Of a DNA stretch of 64,000 nucleotides, positions 24,600-35,875 are shown in pieces. The position numbers and the translations under genes were made by a program. The stretch is from Caprimulgus europaeus (lineage: Eukaryota; Chordata; Aves; Caprimulgiformes; Caprimulgidae): the NCBI GenBank assembly GCA_907165065.1, contig OU015543.1, positions 11,225,501-11,289,500 on the forward strand. Reading direction: 5' to 3'. Numbering within the stretch: the first letter of the stretch is position 1; every line of letters begins with the position of its first letter. Below the pieces are notes generated by a model. The model was not told the DNA's origin and did not search any database. It saw only the letters and a list, made by a program, of their open reading frames with translations.

Positions 24600-24850
24600 G
24601 GCGCTGCCTCCCCGGGCACCCTGCGCACCGGGCACCCTCAGCACCGGGCACCACTCGCACCGGGACCCCCATACCGGGCACCTTCCGCACCGAACAGTTC
24701 CCGTGCCCGGCCCCGCCGCACCGGGAATCCCCCTACACCGGGATCCCCTCATACTGGGACCGGGCACCCTGCACCGGGCATCCCCGCACCAGGACCCCCC
24801 CCCGCAGCGGGCACCCTCTGCACCGGGGCACCCCCGCGCCCGGCCCCGCC
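24600..24850. repeat. Degenerate CACCGGGCACC minisatellite inside the CpG island
   Basis: Repeated variants of CACCGGGCACC or CACCGGGA recur about every 12-20 bp (for example near 24627, 24642, 24658 and 24719). They make an imperfect GC-rich tandem array just upstream of the probable start site. Strand bias is strong: C-rich on +, G-rich on -. Confidence 0.7.
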
Positions 24851-24969
24851 GCACCCCTGGCCCCGCAGCCGGCCCGGCCCGGTCTCCTCCTCCCCTCCCG
24901 CCTCCCATTGGTGCGGGGCAGCGGCGAGGGCGGGGACGGCGGAGCCGCTCGGAGACATCACATGGCCGC

Positions 24970-25134
24970 CCGCAAAAAAGGGGCAGCGGCTCATTGAGTG
25001 GCTCAGTTGGAAGCGGGGCGGCGGCGGCGGGAGGAGGCGGCGGGTACCCCCGGGATTGGCTTCCCGCGTCCTCCCGGCTGCTGGATCTGACACCTTCCAC
25101 ACTCGCCAGTCACCTCCTCCAAGGCCACCGGCAG
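24970..25134 (+). other. KCNJ2: Non-coding exon 1 of KCNJ2 (5' end approximate)
   Basis: The 3' boundary is supported by a near-perfect donor, GGCAG|GTAAGC, with the intron starting at 25135. The 5' boundary is a guess, placed downstream of the CCAAT box at 24907. The structure of one short non-coding exon, a roughly 5 kb intron and one coding exon is that of vertebrate KCNJ2 (established knowledge). No ATG in this segment opens into the Kir2.1 frame. Confidence 0.55.
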
Positions 25135-28100
25135 GTAAGCTGCGCCTTCTTCTGCCGGGATCGATTCTACCCTGTCACCTCCAAGTGCCACCCTGGTCCC
25201 CAGGGACAAGGGCGATGAGCTGGGATGTGCCACAAAATTCCCGAGATGAAGCTTTTCCCTGGCGCTGGAGGTGCTGCCCGCTTGGGTAGAGCCCCTTTGG
25301 AAGGGGAAACTCCAGCTTTCCTCATCCACCATCCACGAGCTATTCTCAGCGCTTAAAATAATGAGATAGGTATGCTGGGAACACTGGAGCATCTGCTTCC
25401 AGCATCTGTTTATGTTCATAACTTTCCATGCACCAGCTGCTCCCCACCATCCCTGAGATATTTTATTCTGGGGAAGGGCTGGAAGTTTGCATGACAAGTC
25501 CGTGTCGCTGAAGTCGCAGCGCTCCATCCCTTCCCATTCTTCTCGCCTCTTATTTCCTGTATGAGAGAGAGGTGGAAGTATCGAGTTTTAGAAATCAGAT
25601 GTGTGTTTTTGAAAGGAGTGTCCAAAATGTTTAGGTTTTTTTTTTAAGAGGGGCTGTGAAATGAACCTGTAACTTCATTCATTGCAATTATGGAAAGGAA
25701 GGATTTTGTTTATTTTTAATCATCCTGCCAAAAAAAAAAAAAAAAAAAAAAAAGGGAAGAAAAAAAAACCCCAACCAAACAAACCAACATTTGCAGCTGG
25801 GAAGCCAGTGAAGAGACTGTATTGTTTCAACTTAGTTCATGACAGTTAAAGGAAAAAATACTGATAAGAACTGGCACATTTCTTTGCGGGTGTTTGCTTT
25901 GTCATCTTCCCGGGGCCACTGTGGACCCGCAGGTGCCGGGGCGAGGGCCACACCGGTAGCCTGGGCTGAGCCAGAACGTGCATCTCTCTCCTTTCTGCTT
26001 CTCCACCTTTCCACCCGCAGCCAGCCCGCACTTGCTTCTGTGTTTCAGCCTTACCTTTCCACTTGTTTGCTTTTCCATCCTTGCAGCCGGTGCATCAAGT
26101 ACACCCCCTGGTGATGGCTGGCTCACTTGGAGCTATTTTGTCATCAGCTAGAAATATCCTCAACCCGTCTCCTTTGCAGGACAGCAGATGCAAACACCAC
26201 TTGTCCTTTCCTTTCTCCTATTTCTTTGCACAGTCATAATCTGCTTTTTAATTTGTTCTTGTTGTTATTTTTTCTTTCCCCATTGCCTGATTGCAAAGGA
26301 CAGATCCTTCTCCTGAAGGCAGCTCCACCACTTTGTGTAACTTGAGTCTTACCCAAACCAGTGGAGAAGCCCTGGGGAATGACTTCTCAGTAACACGGGG
26401 GTCTGAAGGAAGGTGATGGGGGTGGTTGTGCCCAGCAGTGAGGGAGCAGGGACTGTGAGAACAGGCTTCGGTGGGGCAAGCAGCTCCTTTGTTCTACCTA
26501 AGGTCGTCCCGGTGCTCTCTTAGCAACATGTGCCCGGCTCGCTCTGCGGCGTCAGCATGGGAATAACCGCTCTGAGCGCTCGTTAGGGCTCCTCTCTCTT
26601 CTTCCCCCCAGCTCTTTTTGCACTTCAGAGTTTTTATTCAGTAAACCTTTTGCACAAATTCCTTTTGAGCTATTCCTTGTGGAGTTTAGACCTGAGATGT
26701 GAATGTCTTTCCTTTGAAGGGGTGGGGGGAACCCCTAGGGCTACGGGGAAAGTGGGAGTTTGGGCTCCTCATCACAGCATTTGCACAAACGTTGCTTTGG
26801 AAATGCTGCAGATGCAGCACAGCCCTGTTTTTCTCTGCTTCTCCAAGCATCTTCTTGCAGCAGAGCAAGCCCAGGGTTCTCCCATCCCATCCCATCCCAT
26901 CCCATCCCATCCCATCCCATCCCATCCCATCCCATCCCATCCCATCCCATCCCATCCCATCCCATCCCATCCCATCCCATCCCATCCCATCCCAGTAAAG
27001 CTACATCAATGCCAGTGCTGGTAATTAGAAGCTGCATTGCTTTAGTCTCATGTTCTCTTCCAGAATGAAAAGTAGCCTGGATTAATAATAATAACACCTG
27101 GTGATGATGGAATTTACAGCTGCGTGTGTGTGTGTGGGGCTGGCTGCAGTGCATTGGGCCCAATTGAACTAAGATTTGGGTTGGTTGGTGGGTTTTGGGT
27201 TGGTTTCTTTGTCTGGTGAGGATTGCAAAGCTGGTCCCACACCAGCTTGGCATCTTTGGTGCCACCATTTGCTAATGGGGTATGCAGAGAGGGGGAAACA
27301 AACTTGTTTTGCCTCTGAGCAGCAGGTGGATTAGCAAAAAAAAAAAAAGTACCACTGGATTTTCATGCTAGTTTGATTGTTTGTAGGATTTTTGAGGGAT
27401 CTTCTACTGAAACTAATTGTGCAAGTCAAGGTGAACACTAATCAGGTGTGTGATCAGACATTCAGAGGATCTACTGGGTGTTTGACAGAGCCCATGTGCA
27501 GGAGCAAGACCAGACCTGTTGCGTTGACCTGGCCGGTCCCTGCGCACGGCGCTGGCCGTGCTCCCATCCCAGCATCCTCCCCACTCCCAGCACTCACAAG
27601 GAAAAGGGGCAATTTGTGCTGTAAAAGCAAGAAGGCAACTATGCAGGGGTGGAGCGTGCCAGAGCTTTGTTGTATAAACTTCCAGCAGTTTGTAGAGGTA
27701 GCACAGGGTGCCCCCAGGCACACCCCCAGTTTAAAGATTATTAGAGCCAAATTGGTGCAAAATCATTCCCAAGGGCAGAGCGACGGCACCAGGCTGCGCA
27801 AGGTGCAGCAGGGAGAAGGTGCTCAGCCATTCAGAGGAGGAATGTGACAATGTACAATATCTAATTTGGGTCCCAAACTTCTAAAAGGAAGCTGGTGTGA
27901 TGATTTCAGGGATTTGTGGAATTCAGACAAATGTCCTCAGGTCAAGACTTTCGTGGGGGGGTGCTGCGTATTCAAACACTTGAGACCTCATAGCTTATCT
28001 TTCCCTCTGCCACAAATTTTCCTCTAGAATCCAAGAGACAATGCAGGGGGAAAAAAAGAATAATAATAATAATTAAAAAAGATAGATTTCAAAATGAAGT

Positions 28101-30255
28101 GTTTCCTAGGCTGTGGATTTCCATCAGCTTGGAACAAAACAGGTTTTGAATGTGGAAGTCGAACACGACTGTGATTATAGGATGTGGTTTGTAAAAGTGA
28201 TCGATTTGTAGAGCAATGCAGTGGTTTTTCAAGAAGTTTTCTGTGTGGAATGTATTAACAGTAATTTCACTTTCTCCCGGATGTTCAGGTTTCTGCTAAA
28301 AGTATTTTTCAGCCAAAAAAAATCATTTAAGTGAACATGAAAAAAATTCCTTTGTATTTTTTGAGAATGATATCCTGACAGGAATGAGAAACTCTATGAT
28401 TTAAAAGGTGTGAGAAGGGAAAATTGAATCCTTACACAACACAGGCAAGATAGTCAGATAGGTAAGAGGGCAGCTCTACCATCCTGTAAGCCTACACTGC
28501 TGAGAGCCGTCCTCAAACCTGGGCATTACTGAACCCATCAAAAGCTGCCAAAACGTCTTGTACGCTGCTGAAGTCACAGCTGACTAATCCCAGCAAGTAG
28601 GCGTTGGGACGCATTCTTACACTACAAACAGAAGTGAGGAGAAAAGAGAAGGTAAAAGTAAAACCTAAAGAGATTCCAGAGGGAAAAACCAGCCTGTGTG
28701 CAACCGCCAGCACGAGGTTGTTTTGTTTGTCACCTGCTCTTTTCCTCACAAGAGTTTGCTGACCTAAAGCCCTAGCGATGTGGTTGAAGGAGGTGGGAGG
28801 GCTGAGAAACTGTTTGAAATCCCTCAAGTTGTTGGAACACCTCTGCAGGGTTTGAGAGGCTGCTTTGGGGATAGGAGATAAACTCTCACCTACGGCTGCT
28901 GTCAGATATGAATTAGAGGAAGAGCCGCAGTGTTGAAGCTGCGTCATGGGCAGAGGTCGTGCTCCTTGGTGGCTGCAGTTTTGTTGGGTTTTGGACACAC
29001 TCAGATGAGTTTTGATACTATTGATTTATGAGGAGCATCATGATTTAATCCCTCTGCTACTGTAAACAGTACTGAAGTCTCCTCTCCATGATAAATGGAC
29101 AGCAGATATTGCCCATCACTTGGGTTTAGTTTTATTTTCTCCATGGGGCGCATGTGTGGATGGAGCAGTTGCATTAATGCATCTCTTCTCCTCTGCAGCA
29201 TTTCAGTTACACTTCCTGATATACAGTACATGACTTAAGGGATGATGCACTTGTTAAAAGCTAAACCTGGGGCTAAGCCAGACCTCCCTGAAACAAGTTT
29301 GGTGGCTTCTACCCTCAGGAAGAAGGGTTTGTAGCTTCTCTATCGAGTCTTAATTGCTGACGTTTAAGACCCATGGGACACTCAGAACCGTTATCCGTTT
29401 GAGATGGAACTGGCTGCCTCGAGCTCCTGAGGGGAAGGAGATGTTACCTGCCACTGAAGGTGTTACAAAGATACTTGGCTGGTCCTACTCCATCATAGCC
29501 TTTTGCTGGTTGCATTAGGAGGAGCAGATGAGGGTCATTATAAGGTTTAGTTTGCTTTGTAGGACTTAAGTCTAATGTGAGTGTAAAAACTGCCCAGAAC
29601 CCAATGAGTTTATGGAGTTAAGGAGGAACTAATGCAGCCCTTAGTCCTGCCATTTGCAGAGAATACACAACTCTTTGCTTTAGCTTAATTAAAATGTTCT
29701 TACCTTAATTAAAAACAAAACAAAACAACCTATATGCCATGTAAATTCATGGAAATCATTGATATTTGCATTTTCCAAATGTGTTGCTTTTCTCAGTGTA
29801 CATCATCTTCCTTTTTGCACACTCCCTTGTTGGTCATAGATAAAACAGTCCAGGCAGGAGACACACATCGTGTGTCACCAAAATCTGCTTCAGTATTTAT
29901 GTTTGAACAGGTGGATGCTCAAACTCCTTGTTCATTTCAAAATAAACAGAAAGCACAGTTGTAAATAGCAGACACGATTCTTTGCATGTCCAGCTTTCAA
30001 GTGAACATTGCTTAGAGGCTGGTGTGACATGGTCACTTCAGTGCTGTCACTCAGGAACAGTGATGTCTTCTTTGTAGTCATGATGTCACTTCTGTCAATA
30101 CACAACTGTGCAGTTGTGCATTGCAGAACATGCTGTCACGACCAACAAGGAAACTTCCTGCAGGTCCACAAGAGTCATTTTAAAGGATTCTTGCAGGTTG
30201 GATTCCTTATCCTTTTCCTCCAAGATCTAATATGACATTTTTCTTTCTCTTGCAG
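25135..30255 (+). other. KCNJ2: KCNJ2 intron 1
   Basis: It runs from GTAAGC (25135) to a strong acceptor, TTTCTTTCTCTTGCAG (30240-30255). It contains a poly(A) run (about 25731-25753), the CCCAT array, CpG-retaining segments near 25895-26010 and 26510-26590, and short AAT tracts (about 28058-28074). ORFs inside, including a 161-codon frame on the - strand at 28513-28998, have no recognisable features. Confidence 0.7.
26881..26994. repeat. (CCCAT)n pentanucleotide microsatellite
   Basis: A perfect CCCAT array of 22 full units plus CCCA, inside KCNJ2 intron 1. The - strand is G-rich (ATGGG). Confidence 0.98.
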
Positions 30256-30258
30256 ACC

Positions 30259-30269
30259 ATGCCCTCTCT

Positions 30270-30273
<4 letters not shown>
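30259..30273 (+). other. KCNJ2: uORF1 in the KCNJ2 5' UTR (4 codons)
   Basis: ACCATGC context with A at -3, so it is the best-placed upstream ATG. It ends at TGA 30271-30273 and overlaps the next uORF by four bases (ATGA). Such short uORFs commonly reduce initiation at the main start. Use is not demonstrated. Confidence 0.45.
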
Positions 30274-31755
<1,482 letters not shown>

Positions 31756-33015
31756 CTGACAAACTCTTCCTCTCTCTTTTGGTTGAAAGGAAAAAATAAA
31801 AATTAAAAAAAAAAAACCCTAAAATAGATAAATCTATCGGTCAAAGGCACGTTGACCTGAGAAGTTGGCCCAGAAAAGTTTTCAGACAACGGTACTGTTG
31901 AAGAGTGGTGTGAAGGCAAACAGACCTGAGAAACCCAGGCTGGTTTTAGGGCTGTCCTCAGAGGAGGGGACGACAGAACATGAACTCTAAACACAAAGCA
32001 CTAAACATGTCTAAGTATGAACAGAAGGCACATATGTTGTAGAATAAATTATGTATATATTTTTTTACAAAACTTGAACTTGCAGGCAAGCTTTGGTTGG
32101 GTTATTATTATTTTTTTTTTTTTTTCAACTTTTTTCCAGAATGCTTCTCTCTAGGGAACAAGAATGTTTTTAATGGCATAACAAAGGCAAGAATCTGCCT
32201 TATTATTATTATTATAATTATTTTTTAAAAAGCTGCTGCTAACTACATGAACACAAATGGTTATTTTTGTTGCAGTGTAGTTTTTATTTTCTCTTGTGTA
32301 ATTTAAAAAAAAAAAAAAAGAAAAAAAGAAAAGAAGTCAGTGTTGAACTTTTTGGGATGAAAAGCTCATGATTACTTCAGAGAGGCCGATGTTACCAGAA
32401 AGTCTAAACTCCTTTTGAGGCCAGTAGTTTGATAGCTAGAATCAATTTCTCTCTTTCCAATTACATAAGGGGCATTATGTAATATCAGGCCAATCAGTAG
32501 CCTCCAGCAAAATTATGATTTTTTTTTTGGGGGGGGTGGAAGAATTTAATTCTCTGTCTAAAGGAAAAAAATAAATTCAAAAAAAATATATTTACATAGA
32601 GAAAGTACTAAGTTAAAACTACCTAAATGGATACCAAAGAAAATGCACAGTTTTGCACAGCGGAGTTTATTTAAAAAAATTTAAAAAAAAAGAAAAAAAA
32701 AAGGAAAAAAAAAAAGAAAAAAAGGAACAGGCTGCTTTAAACAAAAAAAAATTCAAACCTCAGACACTTTTTTTAGTTGGTTTTTTTTTTCTTTTCTTTT
32801 TAAGACCTTTTATTTGCACCTTATTCTAAAAGCTTAAGACTCAGATTGAAAATGAGCTAGGACTCCTCCCCTTCCCCCCTCTACTCTTTTACAGGGAAAT
32901 AAATTCCCTTCCTTTCTTGTAAGGAGAAACACAGTTGGGGCAAAGCAAAGAAGCAAATACCTGCCCTCCCTGGTCCCCAAGCTGGGCTGCAGCAGAAGGT
33001 CAAGTGTTAGTGGAC

Positions 33016-33022
33016 ACATTCC
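33016..33022 (+). promoter_or_regulatory. KCNJ2: miR-1/206 seed match in the KCNJ2 3' UTR
   Basis: ACATTCC is a 7mer-m8 match to the miR-1/miR-206 seed. KCNJ2 is a published miR-1 target in mammalian heart. I cannot tell whether this is the orthologous site. Confidence 0.4.
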
Positions 33023-34474
33023 CAAACCAGCGCTAGACCTCGGCGCTGATCCAACCTCCTGAAAACTGAGCCATCCTCTCTCCATCTGCCCCCAGCCCCT
33101 TGGCCACCCTTGTGTCACCCCTTCAATGTTGCTGGAGCCACGTGAAGCTGCTGATCCATGCTAGAGGCTAACGCTGGTGGAGCAGGCATTGGGGCACAGA
33201 TGAACTGAGAGATAGATAAATCCCCAGGAGGAGATTTTTGGAAGAGGAAGGGAGAGGGTAATGGAGAGGAAAAGAGAAAATGACTTTTTCAACGCAATAG
33301 GTGGGAGTGGAACAGGGATTGGAGGGTTTTGTAAAGAAAATGCTTCTCTTCAGCAGGGCAAGGGTGTCAGAAAGTGTATTTTCCAGCTTGTTTGGAGAGG
33401 ATGAGGTTGCAAATTGAGGTCCATCTCCCACCTCCTCTCCCCGCCAAACACCAACTCAGTGGTTGGTGGGTGAGACATTGTCACCGAGCTCTGAGCAGGC
33501 TGTGTGACCTTCTATACAGCTCTGTCTCTAGTGATATTTTGGCTCCTTCACCCTTTAAATTCTCTGTGCCTCTAAGATCAAGGAGACAGTGAACCTGCAC
33601 TTCACACCCGCTCCCCGAGGAGCCGGTGGAGAGGGGTGGTGGGGGGGACAATAATCCTAGTCAACTCTTGCAGTATTGGATCACTGTATGCCATTAAAAA
33701 ACAGCTTGTTCTAGGTCTAATGTCTTCTGCAAATGGATATCTGTGAAGGCCTCTGGCCCCTTCCAGCCCTGCCTGAAAGAAATGCCTGCAATGAAATGGT
33801 TTCTAAGATGGTTATCTCCAGGGGGTGGGTTTGAAACTGTGGAAATTTGATGTTATAAACACAGATTTGGCTACTAGAGAGGGCAGATGATTAAGTGCAA
33901 GTACTGAGGCTGTTCCTGAGGTGGGGAGGACATAAAAGAAAGGAAAGGCTGAGTGTCTAAAGGCGACTGGATTGTAGTTTCTGGGTCAACAGGAGCGAGG
34001 ACAACTGAGTGCTGCTAGTGCTGCTATTGTGATATTCTTGTACAAGGAAAATAACTAAACCAAAGAGTATTCAGTGAAACCGAGGGTGCATGAAAACGCA
34101 ATGGGGAAGGGATGGAAAAGGGAGGCTGACTGGTAGAAAGGGGACATTTTTCCTCCAGGTCAGCATCCCTCAGGTGCACAGTGCTCCCACTAAATGATAC
34201 TTGAGATATTTGAGGGAGGGATGAGTGACGGGGGACGGGGAAATGCAGGATTCAGGATTCAGCTTGTTTCTTTAAAGCAAAAGAAATTCAGAGAGAGAAA
34301 AAAGAAATAACAATCCCCTCCCCGTTAACATTTCTGGTGCAGAGGTTTTTGGGGTTGTTTTTTTTTGTTTTGTTTTGTGTTTTGTTTTGTTTTTCAAGTC
34401 AGTTTTTCAGAAATATTTTTAAAAAAATGTACATTTTATAAAGTTTATCAAGTATTTTCATATTTAAAGCCAAA

Positions 34475-34482
34475 TGTAAATA
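34475..34482 (+). promoter_or_regulatory. KCNJ2: Pumilio response element in the KCNJ2 3' UTR
   Basis: TGTAAATA is a perfect match to the Pumilio motif UGUANAUA, set in AT-rich surroundings. An 8-mer of this kind is expected by chance in a few kb of AT-rich DNA, so support is moderate. Confidence 0.4.
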
Positions 34483-35848
34483 GAAGTCTGTAAAGGAGGA
34501 CAAGGAGAAGAAGAAAAAGGCCACAAAAAGTATAAATTCTGCTCGGCGGTTTCGGCTAGCTAGTACCTAGATGCTACCGGTTAGCATGATTTTTTAGCAA
34601 ATACTTGCAAGCCTTATAGGATTCTTAATGCTATGAACTTCTCTTTATTTATTTTTAAGCATGGACTTTTCCTTTGAAAACATGTTCTAGTTACTGGCAT
34701 TTTTTTAAAGTTACCAGCTTTCTGAGTGCTAGTCTTGAGGGTGTGCATTGAGGTAATCCATTACTCTCTCTGCCCCATTCTTTTTCTTTATTTTTAATTT
34801 TTTATTTAATAACCCTTTGTCTTTGCCGACTGAATCTTACATTGCAGAATTGCACTCAGCCTCTGGCTCTGGGAAGCTGCTAGAAAGAGACCTGCAATGT
34901 ACACTCCATGGTACCCTTCCCCTTTTGTCCATGGTTTCCATATTTCTCCACGTGCTGTGGTAAGCCCAGACTAGTGTAGCACACTCCTACAGCAGCAGAT
35001 TGGGTTAATCATTTAAAAAAAAATGATATTATTTTTAAGGACTACACAGTGACTGACAGAGTTTCTTCAGTTCCCAATGATCCTGGGCCAAGCTGATGCT
35101 TAATTAGAAGCCCTTTAAACTGACTGAGCTTTACCTGCAGACTCCCAACAAGCGTTGGTTTGGCCTTTTTATTAAGGATAAAGCTGGCTCAACTAGCTCG
35201 CACAGAAGGTTTATACTGTATTTTGCTTAGGGTCTGGGGGGGAATATGTTATTTCTGCCCTTCCCTGAAAATACTTGAATGAGACACATTGTCTAAAACA
35301 TAATACTGCGTACAGTGACAAAAAAAGCATTTCTGAGGCAGGTGGGGATGGAGCTCTTCCTTCCTCTGTCTCTTCCGTGCGAGTTGTCCTTGGTTAAGTA
35401 GCAAGGATAGGAATCATTACTGATTATCTGCATTTAATGCTACGCTCTCCCAGCCACCATAACCTTCTGTGTTGGTCGTTTAGCACTCGCTCTTCTCGGA
35501 AAAGACAAAGGGTCCCAGATGTTTGATTTGTTCTTTTAGGTCTTTTTTTTTCCTAATGGATTACAAGGTAAAACTGAGAAGTACTGTAATGTCTTTAAAT
35601 TATGGCTGCTCATGACCATTGTAAAGTAGAAGGGTGCTGCGTAGTTGCCATCCCTCAGCCAACGAGAAACTGATTTTGTAATGACTTTTGGCCTGCAGCT
35701 ATTGTAAAGTGAACAATCTAGGCATCTGACAGTTGTCCATTACTATTTTCCTGTTTGCAGCCTTTTTGTATCAAAGTCTTCCTAATGTACTGCACAAATT
35801 GTGGATTGTACAGATTTTTATATATTATGTCTTATTTTATTATTTCTA

Positions 35849-35858
35849 AATAAATAAA
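35849..35858 (+). promoter_or_regulatory. KCNJ2: Tandem poly(A) signals ending KCNJ2
   Basis: Two overlapping AATAAA hexamers (35849-35854 and 35853-35858) are followed by an A-run and then a GT-rich stretch (ATGTGTGCAGC at 35881), the expected downstream element. Cleavage is expected around 35870-35880. Confidence 0.75.
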
Positions 35859-35875
35859 AAAAAAAATTGAGACTA

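Larger units (their letters stand above)
24365..25290 (+). promoter_or_regulatory. KCNJ2: CpG-island promoter of KCNJ2
   Basis: About 0.9 kb of dense CpG sequence about 5 kb upstream of the Kir2.1 coding exon, ending around a consensus splice donor. No TATA box is seen. It contains inverted CCAAT boxes (ATTGG at 24907-24911 and 25055-25059) and GC-box-like runs (GGGGCGG near 25015-25021), typical of a TATA-less CpG promoter. The exact start site is not determined. Long reading frames here on both strands come from GC richness. Confidence 0.8.
31756..35875 (+). other. KCNJ2: KCNJ2 3' UTR (about 4.1 kb)
   Basis: AT-rich sequence from the stop to tandem poly(A) signals at 35849-35858. It contains long A- and T-rich runs (for example 32306-32333 and 32670-32725), a miR-1 seed match and a Pumilio element. 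Earlier AATAAA hexamers at 31795, 32043, 32570 and 32898 could give shorter isoforms. Long 3' UTRs are normal for vertebrate KCNJ2. Confidence 0.75.

Noticed and set aside
24367-25289. Several overlapping long ORFs on both strands (up to 283 codons)
   Set aside because: They lie in the CpG island, where stop codons are rare. They are Pro/Arg/Gly-rich, overlap in several frames and have no family features.
26686-27068. ORFs with repeated Ser-His-Pro-Ile or Gly-Met-Gly-Trp-Asp units
   Set aside because: They are translations of the CCCAT microsatellite.
28513-28998. 161-codon ORF on - strand in the KCNJ2 intron
   Set aside because: No recognisable domain and no nearby promoter or splice context. 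The length is compatible with chance.
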